Program-made: the position numbers and the translations under genes
NCBI GenBank assembly: GCA_964345365.1
Contig: CAYFQR010000045.1
Span: 1 to 7,263 of the forward strand
Origin: RUG754 sp964345365
GTDB taxonomy: Bacteria; Bacillota; Clostridia; Peptostreptococcales; Anaerovoracaceae
Length of the DNA stretch: 7,263 nucleotides
Reading direction: 5' to 3'
Notes under the pieces: model-generated
Database searches by the model: none
The model's input: the letters and a program-made list of their open reading frames with translations, nothing else
Told to the model about the DNA's origin: nothing
Shown: piece after piece, positions 1 through 5,234 of the stretch
How positions within the stretch are numbered: the stretch's first letter is position 1
Layout of the letters: every line of letters begins with the position of its first letter

Positions 1-741
1 CTCGAAGCAGGTGTTCACTTCGGACACCAGACAAGAAGATGGAACCCTAAAATGGCTCCTTACATCTTCACCGAAAGAAACGGGATTTACATCATCGACT
101 TACAGAAAACTGTTAAGAAGATTGAGGAAGCTTATGTGGCGATGAAAGAAATCGCTGCAGAGGGAAAACCGATTCTTTTCGTAGGGACAAAGAAGCAGGC
201 ACAGCAGGCTATCGAAGACGAAGCCGCAAGATGCGGACAGTATTTCGTATCTGAGAGATGGCTCGGCGGAATGCTCACAAACCACAAGACGATTTCCAAG
301 AGAATTGAACGTCTTTATGAAATCGATGAAATGGAAGAAGACGGAACTTTTGACAAATTATCTAAGAAAGAAGTAATCAAGCTCAGAGCCGAAGCCGAAA
401 AACTTGAGAAGTTCCTTGGCGGAATCAAAGAAATGAAAGGTATGCCGGGAGCAATCTTCGTTGTAGACCCTAAGAAAGAAAGAATCGCTGTCAAGGAAGC
501 GAGAATCCTCGGTATTCCTATTTTCGGTATCGTTGATACCAACTGCGACCCTGACGATGTTGACTATATAATCCCAGCAAACGACGACGCTATACGTGCG
601 GTTAAGCTGATTGTAGGCAGAATGGCTGACGCCGTTATCGAAGCCAATCAGGGCGAATCTTATGCTCCGGCAGTTGAAGAAACAGCTGAAGCTGGAGAAG
701 TAGAAGAAGCAGAAGAAGCAGTTGAAGAAACAGAAGAATAA
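1..741 (+). CDS. rpsB: 30S ribosomal protein S2, 5'-truncated by the window edge
   Basis: S2 is a structural protein of the small ribosomal subunit, at the head-body junction. The reading frame is open from base 1 and its first visible residues, LEAGVHFGHQTRRWNPKM, are the conserved N-terminal S2 signature. About ten codons, including the true start, therefore lie upstream of the window; the ATG at 52 is an internal Met. Further signatures in order are FTERNGIYIIDLQKT, FVGTKKQAQ, RWLGGMLTN, GGIKEMKGMPGAIFVVDP and IPIFGIVDTNCDPD. 246 residues are visible. The last 25 or so form a low-complexity acidic tail rich in Glu and Ala, beyond the folded core and variable in this family. tsf follows after a 15-base gap with its own GGGAGG site, the usual rpsB-tsf operon. 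Identity is certain; only the start is missing. Confidence 0.98.
   Translation, partial: LEAGVHFGHQTRRWNPKMAPYIFTERNGIYIIDLQKTVKKIEEAYVAMKEIAAEGKPILFVGTKKQAQQAIEDEAARCGQYFVSERWLGGMLTNHKTISKRIERLYEIDEMEEDGTFDKLSKKEVIKLRAEAEKLEKFLGGIKEMKGMPGAIFVVDPKKERIAVKEARILGIPIFGIVDTNCDPDDVDYIIPANDDAIRAVKLIVGRMADAVIEANQGESYAPAVEETAEAGEVEEAEEAVEETEE
670..738 (+). repeat. Direct repeat and GAA-rich tract coding the S2 acidic tail
   Basis: A 16-base sequence, GCAGTTGAAGAAACAG, occurs exactly at 670-685 and again at 718-733. The offset is 48 bases, so both copies are in the same frame and code A-V-E-E-T. Between and after them are near-repeats of GAAGAAGCA. The tract codes the acidic C-terminal tail of S2. Because the period is 16 codons, recombination or slippage between the copies would change tail length without a frameshift. 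Confidence 0.75.
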
Positions 742-756
742 TTCGGGAGGTACAAA

Positions 757-1668
757 ATGGCTGTTACAGCATCAATGGTTAAGGAATTAAGAGAAACCAC
801 AGGCGCAGGAATGATGGACTGCAAGAACGCTCTTGTAGAGTGCGACGGCAACATGGAAAAGGCAATTGATTACCTTAGAGAAAAAGGGCTTGCCAAAGCT
901 GCCAAAAAGGCAGGTAGAATCGCTGCGGAGGGTCTTGTAAGACTCGCTTTCGGCGAGGGTAACAAGGTTGCCGCTGCGGTTGAGGTCAATTCTGAAACGG
1001 ACTTCGTTTCCAAGAATGAAGAATTCGTGGCATTCGTTGACGATATGGCGACTCTTGCTCTTTCCGCAAAATCCGATGACATCGAGGATTTCAGAGCGAT
1101 GCCGTATGAAGATTCTACGGTCACAGAAGCAATAAATGCCAAGATTGCCAAAATCGGAGAGAACATGTCTGTAAGAAGAATCAAGCGACTCGCAACTCCG
1201 GGTGTCGTTTATACGGGATATATTCATAACCTGGGGCAGATTGGTGTTATCGTAGGTCTTAAGACAGAGGCTGCTCATGAAGAAGTTGCCGTTTGCGGTA
1301 AGGACGTTGCAATGCAGGTTGCTTCCATGAATCCTAGCTTCGTGGACGAAACAGGCGTAGATCCTGTATGGCTCGCTCACGAGACCGAAATCGCCAAACA
1401 GCAGCTCATCGAAGAAGGTAAGCCTGAAGCAATGCTCGACAGAATCATCCCGGGCAAGATAAAGGCAATCCTCAAAGAAGCTTGCCTTGTAGACCAGAAG
1501 TTCGTTAAGAACGGCGACATGACTGTTGCTCAGTATGTTGAGTCAGTTGCAGGAGAAATCGGCAAGTCAATCCAAGTGGTTGAAATGCTCAGATTTGAAG
1601 TGGGCGAGGGAATCGAAAAGAAAGAAGAAGACTTCGCTGAAGAAGTTGCTAAACAGATGGGAATGTAA
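757..1668 (+). CDS. tsf: Translation elongation factor Ts
   Basis: EF-Ts is the cytoplasmic guanine-nucleotide exchange factor that releases GDP from EF-Tu. The 303-residue product starts MAVTASMVKELRETTGAGMMDCKNAL, the classic N-terminal UBA-like domain (about residues 1-45) that contacts EF-Tu. The exchange signature TDFVSKNEEF is at residues 81-90; TDFV is the loop that disturbs the EF-Tu magnesium site. Core dimerisation subdomains follow, with a C-terminal stretch (VDQKFVKNGDMTVAQYV) typical of the family. At 303 residues it is complete and slightly longer than the E. coli protein (about 283). The ATG at 757 is preceded by GGGAGG at 745-750, six bases away. The gene sits 15 bases after rpsB and is followed by a terminator, not by pyrH and frr. 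Identity is secure. Confidence 0.98.
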   Translation: MAVTASMVKELRETTGAGMMDCKNALVECDGNMEKAIDYLREKGLAKAAKKAGRIAAEGLVRLAFGEGNKVAAAVEVNSETDFVSKNEEFVAFVDDMATLALSAKSDDIEDFRAMPYEDSTVTEAINAKIAKIGENMSVRRIKRLATPGVVYTGYIHNLGQIGVIVGLKTEAAHEEVAVCGKDVAMQVASMNPSFVDETGVDPVWLAHETEIAKQQLIEEGKPEAMLDRIIPGKIKAILKEACLVDQKFVKNGDMTVAQYVESVAGEIGKSIQVVEMLRFEVGEGIEKKEEDFAEEVAKQMGM

Positions 1669-1703
1669 CCCGACTAAAACCTTGTAATTTAATATAGCAA
1701 GAT

Positions 1704-1750
1704 ATAACCCTCTATGTTAAAATTAATTCAGCAAAGAGGGTTATTTTATT
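1704..1750 (+). terminator. Intrinsic terminator after rpsB-tsf
   Basis: A perfect 10-bp stem pairs ATAACCCTCT (1704-1713) with AGAGGGTTAT (1735-1744), followed by a T-rich stretch (TTATTATTGCTTTTA). The 21-base loop is longer than usual and the T-tract is broken by A residues, so efficiency may be moderate. Its position 35 bases after the tsf stop fits the end of the translation operon. Confidence 0.75.
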
Positions 1751-1817
1751 ATTGCTTTTAATTTATTAGAAATGTTAATCGGGGGGGGCTGACTCTCATG
1801 TTGAAAACTTTAATATG

Positions 1818-1846
1818 TGGACAATTATGAATTCAGGCATTATAAT
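1818..1846 (+). promoter_or_regulatory. Sigma-A type promoter for the cbiB-led block
   Basis: TGGACA (1818-1823, five of six matches to TTGACA) is separated by exactly 17 bp from a perfect TATAAT (1841-1846). Transcription would start near 1852-1854, giving a leader of about 120 bases before cbiB. The rest of the 1669-1974 gap holds the terminator, a run of eight G residues (1781-1788) and no convincing gene. The call rests on consensus match and position only. Confidence 0.7.
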
Positions 1847-1961
1847 GTAAAATGAGATTTTGTTTATGAGTAAAAAGCATAAAGAGCTTTCGATTCCGAA
1901 GGGAAACGAGGGTGAAATATTCTATAATATTCGTATGTCATAAGAAATTATATAGATGTTC

Positions 1962-1970
1962 GGGGGAGGA
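1962..1970 (+). promoter_or_regulatory. Ribosome-binding site that sets the cbiB start
   Basis: GGGGGAGGA lies four bases before the ATG at 1975. It supports that ATG over an in-frame GTG at 1912, which would add 21 residues (including HKKLYRCSGEEK) that do not resemble a CbiB N-terminus. Confidence 0.8.
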
Positions 1971-1974
1971 AAAA

Positions 1975-2955
1975 ATGAGTGCTGCGCTGATTATTACTGC
2001 AATAATACCTATAGCTTTTATCGCTGACCTCATATTTGGTGACCCTTCGATAATTCCGCATCCCGTTGTCATCATCGGGAAAATTATCCCGTTTTTTGAG
2101 AAAAAGCTGAGAAGGTTTTTCCCGAATACAGACAAAGGAGAGTATTATGCGGGACTTATCATGGCTATAATCATAATGGGCGCGAGCTTTACTGTTTCAC
2201 TTCTGATATCAGTGCTTTTCTTCAAAATCAGCCCGTTCCTTTTCGGACTCGTTCAGGCATGGTGGTGTTGGCAGTGTATCGCAATAAAAGATCTTAATAA
2301 AGAGGCAGCCAATATATACAGGACACTAAAAGAGGGGAGCATCGAAGATGCGAGAGTTGCAGTAGCGAGGGTTGTAGGCAGAGACACATCTCATCTTACG
2401 TATGAGGAAATAATAAAAGCCGCGATAGAGACGGTAGCTGAGAACTTCACAGACGGCATCATAGCGCCTATCATGTATATGTCCATATTCGGTGCACCGC
2501 TCGCACTGATGTATAAGGCGGTGAATACCATGGACAGCATGGTTGGCTACAAGAATGAAAAATATATGTTTTTCGGTCGACCTGCCGCAAGGATTGACGA
2601 TATATTTAATTTTATACCGGCGAGGATAGCGGCATTTATATGGATTGTTTCATCCGGGATGGCGGGATACGACATGGCAGGTGCATATAGAATCTGGAAA
2701 CGAGACAGATATAACCACGCAAGTCCGAACTCCGCCCAGACCGAATCTGCATGTGCCGGAGCGCTGGGCATTCAATTAGCCGGCCCCGCACAGTACTTCG
2801 GCAAACAGATAGACAAACCGTATATCGGAGATAAAAAAAGACCGGTAGAGGCAAAAGACATTAAGAGAACGGACAGGATTATGCATGTCGGCGCATTACT
2901 CGCACTTGTAATATTTATGGCAGTCAGGTTGATGGTCGTATCAATAATAACCTAA
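1975..2955 (+). CDS. cbiB: Adenosylcobinamide-phosphate synthase CbiB (called CobD in aerobic-pathway naming)
   Basis: CbiB is a membrane enzyme that joins (R)-1-amino-2-propanol O-phosphate to adenosylcobyric acid through an amide bond, giving adenosylcobinamide phosphate late in B12 synthesis. The 326-residue product has the family's signatures: DLIFGDP near residues 18-24 with HPV at 29-31, ETVAENFTDGIIAPI at 152-166, YKAVNTMDSMVGYKNEKY at 180-197, FGRPAARIDDIFNFIPARI at 200-218, and HASPNSAQTESACAGALGI at 248-266. Hydrophobic stretches at about 2-20, 58-84, 162-180, 215-232 and 303-324 fit an integral membrane protein. Length is normal (about 310-320 in the family). The start is set by the strong site at 1962-1970. 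It heads a block with cobD, which makes its amine substrate, 115 bases downstream. The name clash matters: the downstream gene here called cobD follows the Salmonella naming. Confidence 0.95.
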   Translation: MSAALIITAIIPIAFIADLIFGDPSIIPHPVVIIGKIIPFFEKKLRRFFPNTDKGEYYAGLIMAIIIMGASFTVSLLISVLFFKISPFLFGLVQAWWCWQCIAIKDLNKEAANIYRTLKEGSIEDARVAVARVVGRDTSHLTYEEIIKAAIETVAENFTDGIIAPIMYMSIFGAPLALMYKAVNTMDSMVGYKNEKYMFFGRPAARIDDIFNFIPARIAAFIWIVSSGMAGYDMAGAYRIWKRDRYNHASPNSAQTESACAGALGIQLAGPAQYFGKQIDKPYIGDKKRPVEAKDIKRTDRIMHVGALLALVIFMAVRLMVVSIIT

Positions 2956-3007
2956 ACTAAGGTAGGCCTCATAGCTGTTGCCGATCGCTTAAATAATTGA
3001 CAAGGCG

Positions 3008-3047
3008 TATAACCGCACTGCCGATATTTTGTGATGTCGGCGTTATA
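3008..3047 (+). promoter_or_regulatory. Bulged hairpin in the cbiB-cobD gap
   Basis: In RNA this stretch can fold as a 6-bp lower stem (TATAAC 3008-3013 with GTTATA 3042-3047), a one-sided 6-base bulge (3014-3019), then an 8-bp upper stem (GCCGATAT 3020-3027 with ATGTCGGC 3034-3041, one G-U pair) with a 6-base loop. No T-tract follows, so it is not an intrinsic terminator. It ends 12 bases before the cobD ribosome-binding site (AGAGGG, 3060-3065). Control of cobD translation, mRNA processing or a protein site are all possible; no known riboswitch class is recognised. Confidence 0.5.
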
Positions 3048-3070
3048 GTCTAAAAATTTAGAGGGAAAAA

Positions 3071-4126
3071 ATGAAAGATAATTTGATACATGGCGGAGAC
3101 TGGGTAGGATATATGAAAAAATACGGTAGGGAAGCACTTGATTTTTCTGCCAATGTAAGCCCGCTCGGACTTCCTGACAGCTTGAGAGAAGCTGCAATAA
3201 AATCGCTCGAAACGCTTGACAGATATCCTGACCCGCTCTCGAGAAGACTTAGGGCAGCTCTTGCCGGAGATTATGGCATAAGCCCTGAATGTTTTATAGT
3301 AGGGAGCGGTGCGGCGGATATTGTATATAGACTTGTCACTGCCGTTAAACCTAAAAATGCCTTGGTTACAGCCCCTACATTCGCAGAATATGAGGAAGCT
3401 CTGTCTACGATAGGGTGCAAGGTGAAGCATCATACACTTAAAGAGGATGACGGCTTCAGAATTAATGATGATATACTCGAAATCATTGATAACAGTTTAG
3501 ATATGGTTTTTTTATGTGAGCCTAATAATCCGACGGGGGTGACGACAGACAGGGGACTTCTGATGAGGATACTCGAAAGAGCAAAGGAATATAATGTCAG
3601 AGTCCTTGTGGATGAATGCTTTAACGATTTTTTGGATGAGCCGGAGAAACACAGCTTGGTTGACTGTATTAACCATTATGACAACCTGATTATTTTGAAG
3701 TCATTCACTAAAATGTATGCAATGGCAGGTGCCAGACTCGGATATGCGATTTCTTCCGATGCGGGACTTATAGAAAAAATGCGAATAGTTACACAGGCAT
3801 GGCCCGTTTCTTCAATAGCCGAGGAGATGGGAATCGCCGCTCTCGGCGAAAAGGATTATAGATACAAGGTGCGTGAGCTCACTATGATAGAGAAGACATA
3901 TCTCTTGAATGAATTGGGGGCTCTTGCTGACAAAGTGATATTCGGAGAAGCGAATTATTTGCTGTTCAAGACCCGCAAAGGACTGAAAGAGGACTTGATG
4001 AAAAAAGGCATCATGATAAGAGGCTGCGATAATTATAACGGTCTTGACGGACATTGGTACAGGATCGGCGTACGCACACACGATGACAATATGAAACTTA
4101 TTGAAGCGATAAAAGAGGAATTGTGA
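3071..4126 (+). CDS. cobD: Threonine-phosphate decarboxylase CobD (PLP-dependent, Salmonella naming)
   Basis: This enzyme decarboxylates L-threonine O-3-phosphate to (R)-1-amino-2-propanol O-phosphate, the substrate of CbiB. It belongs to PLP fold type I and is close to histidinol-phosphate aminotransferase (HisC). Visible features are IHGGDW near the N-terminus, LDFSANVSPLGLP at 23-35 (typical of CobD and not of HisC), RYPDP at 51-55, the cofactor phosphate loop GSGAADI at 78-84, PNNPTG at 151-156, Asp181 in LVDECF contacting the pyridine nitrogen, and SFTKMYAMAGARLGY at 211-225 with Lys214 as the Schiff-base lysine. YRIGVRTHDDN at 330-340 supplies the substrate-binding Arg. At 351 residues it is near the family's usual length. 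The ATG has AGAGGG five bases upstream. An aminotransferase role is the alternative, but adjacency to cbiB and the N-terminal motif favour CobD. Confidence 0.92.
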   Translation: MKDNLIHGGDWVGYMKKYGREALDFSANVSPLGLPDSLREAAIKSLETLDRYPDPLSRRLRAALAGDYGISPECFIVGSGAADIVYRLVTAVKPKNALVTAPTFAEYEEALSTIGCKVKHHTLKEDDGFRINDDILEIIDNSLDMVFLCEPNNPTGVTTDRGLLMRILERAKEYNVRVLVDECFNDFLDEPEKHSLVDCINHYDNLIILKSFTKMYAMAGARLGYAISSDAGLIEKMRIVTQAWPVSSIAEEMGIAALGEKDYRYKVRELTMIEKTYLLNELGALADKVIFGEANYLLFKTRKGLKEDLMKKGIMIRGCDNYNGLDGHWYRIGVRTHDDNMKLIEAIKEEL

Positions 4127-4136
4127 GAGATAAATC

Positions 4137-4165
4137 TTGAAATCAATATTTGATAGTGGTAAACT
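4137..4165 (+). promoter_or_regulatory. Candidate promoter for pta with extended -10
   Basis: TTGAAA (4137-4142) is followed after 17 bp by TAAACT (4160-4165), and TGG directly before the latter gives an extended -10 (TG at 4157-4158). Transcription would start near 4172, leaving a short leader. This would allow pta to be expressed apart from the B12 genes. The -10 hexamer matches only four of six bases and lies inside the inverted repeat at 4152-4195. Confidence 0.45.
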
Positions 4166-4195
4166 AAATTTCAGTGTAAAAAGTTTACTATTATC
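4152..4195 (+). promoter_or_regulatory. 14-bp inverted repeat before pta, operator-like or mRNA hairpin
   Basis: GATAGTGGTAAACT (4152-4165) pairs with AGTTTACTATTATC (4182-4195): 12 Watson-Crick pairs and two G-U pairs as RNA, with a 16-base loop. The inner seven bases (GTAAACT and AGTTTAC) are perfect. The right arm ends exactly where the pta ribosome-binding site begins (4196). As DNA it covers the candidate -10 and start site, a typical repressor position. As RNA it would form only in transcripts coming from cobD. The half-sites and 16-base spacing resemble the E. coli biotin operator as I remember it. Confidence 0.6.
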
Positions 4196-4201
4196 GGAGG
4201 G
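4196..4201 (+). promoter_or_regulatory. Ribosome-binding site that sets the pta start
   Basis: GGAGGG lies four bases before the ATG at 4206. An in-frame TTG at 4137 would give 23 more residues, but those bases are used by the candidate promoter and inverted repeat and do not look like a Pta N-terminus. The ATG is preferred. Confidence 0.85.
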
Positions 4202-4205
4202 AAAA

Positions 4206-5216
4206 ATGTTTGAAAAATTGATTAAAAAGTTAAAGAGCGAAAAAAAAACCATCGTTTTTACGGAAGGCGGTGATGCGCGTATTCTCTATGCTGCAGATAG
4301 GCTTCTCAAAGAAGGTCTCATGGACGTTATACTCGTTGGAAAAGAAGACGAAGTAAAGGCTGCCGCAGCTAAAGACGGACTCGATATCAGCAAGGCTGAA
4401 GTTCTTGACCCTGAAAAATACGCGGGTATGCAGGAAATGGTTGATATGATGGTTGAACTCAGAAAGGGCAAACTCTCTTCGGAAGAGTGCAAAGACTTTC
4501 TGCTCAAGGGGAACTATTTCGGTACGATGCTCGTTAAGCTCGGCAAGGCTGATTGCCTGCTCGGCGGAGCGACCTATTCGACTGCCGACACGATTCGCCC
4601 GGCGCTTCAACTCATTAAGACAAAACCGGGTGCTCATCTTGTATCCTCTGTATTTATCATGAATCGTGATTTCGGGCCGGAAGAGTTCAGAACCCTTGCC
4701 ATGGGAGACTGTGCCATAAACATTGACTACAAGGATGATTTGGATAAAGACGGCAATGTTGTTTTCTCCGGTGCCCGAAAATTAGCGGAAGTCGCAGTAG
4801 AAGTCGCTAAATGTGCGGAGATATTCGGACTTGACCCTAAGGTTGCAATGCTCAGCTTCTCTACAAAAGGTTCCGGCAAAGGCGGCACGGTAGCTCTTTC
4901 GGCGGAAGCCACTAAAATAGTTAAAGAAACTCATCCCGAGATTGCCATTGACGGCGAAATGCAGTTCGACGCAGCCGTTTCACCGGTGGTCGGCGCACTG
5001 AAATTCCCGGGGTCACCGGTTGCAGGTCATGCGAACTGCTTCATCTTCCCGATTATTGAAGCAAGCAACATCGGCTATAAGATTGCACAGAGGTTGGGCG
5101 GCTATGATGCTTACGGCCCTATACTTTTGGGACTGAACGCTCCTATCAACGACCTTTCAAGAGGCTGCGATGCGGAGGAGGTTTACAAAATGGCGATAAT
5201 TACGGCTGCCCTGTAA
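4206..5216 (+). CDS. pta: Phosphate acetyltransferase
   Basis: Pta catalyses acetyl-CoA plus phosphate to acetyl phosphate plus CoA; with acetate kinase it yields ATP and acetate in fermenters. The 336-residue product is the short, single-domain form, without the N-terminal regulatory domain of E. coli Pta. It starts MFEKLIKKLKSEKKTIVFTEG. Signatures are YFGTMLVKLGKADCLLGGATYSTADTIRPALQLIKT (104-139), SFSTKGSGKG (217-226), DGEMQFDAA (249-257), SPVAGHANCFIFP (270-282), NIGYKIAQRLGG (288-299) and YGPILLGLNAPINDLSRGC (303-321). Ser318 and Arg319 align with the catalytic Ser-Arg pair of the Methanosarcina enzyme. The usual Asp seven residues after that Ser is Glu325 here. A phosphate butyryltransferase is less likely given the NDLSRGC end. 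No ackA lies next to it in the window. It starts 79 bases after cobD and may have its own promoter. Confidence 0.93.
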   Translation: MFEKLIKKLKSEKKTIVFTEGGDARILYAADRLLKEGLMDVILVGKEDEVKAAAAKDGLDISKAEVLDPEKYAGMQEMVDMMVELRKGKLSSEECKDFLLKGNYFGTMLVKLGKADCLLGGATYSTADTIRPALQLIKTKPGAHLVSSVFIMNRDFGPEEFRTLAMGDCAINIDYKDDLDKDGNVVFSGARKLAEVAVEVAKCAEIFGLDPKVAMLSFSTKGSGKGGTVALSAEATKIVKETHPEIAIDGEMQFDAAVSPVVGALKFPGSPVAGHANCFIFPIIEASNIGYKIAQRLGGYDAYGPILLGLNAPINDLSRGCDAEEVYKMAIITAAL

Positions 5217-5234
5217 AGAAGTTTTAATCAAAAA

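Noticed and set aside
787..1380. Long open frame of 197 codons on the minus strand across tsf
   Set aside because: It is antisense to a certain, highly conserved gene, has no recognisable domain or good ribosome-binding site, and its composition (many Cys, Ser, Arg, His) is that of a shadow frame.
1890..1925. Full cobalamin riboswitch before cbiB
   Set aside because: Only an AGGGAA / GGGTG-like fragment is present. The other conserved boxes (the CCCGCNACTGT segment and the GCCACTG B12 box) were not found, and the leader is shorter than a typical complete element.
2997..3028. Promoter for cobD from the TTGACA at 2997-3002
   Set aside because: The -35 is perfect, but no acceptable -10 lies 16-18 bases downstream; the nearest (GATATT, 3023) is 20 bases away and weak.
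3020..3050. Intrinsic terminator after cbiB
   Set aside because: The hairpin has good pairing but is followed by GTTATAGTC and not by a T-tract.
3050..3433. Minus-strand open frame of 127 codons across the cobD start
   Set aside because: It is a shadow of cobD; the residues are Cys- and Arg-rich with no family resemblance and no clear ribosome-binding site.
4230..4637. Minus-strand open frame of 135 codons inside pta
   Set aside because: It is antisense to a clear pta and has no motif or upstream site of its own.
5174..5216. Small ORF at the end of pta with a strong GGAGGAGG site before ATG 5190
   Set aside because: The ATG is in the pta frame and gives only eight residues (MAIITAAL) that are the conserved Pta C-terminus. 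The Shine-Dalgarno-like bases arise from Glu-Glu-Val codons.
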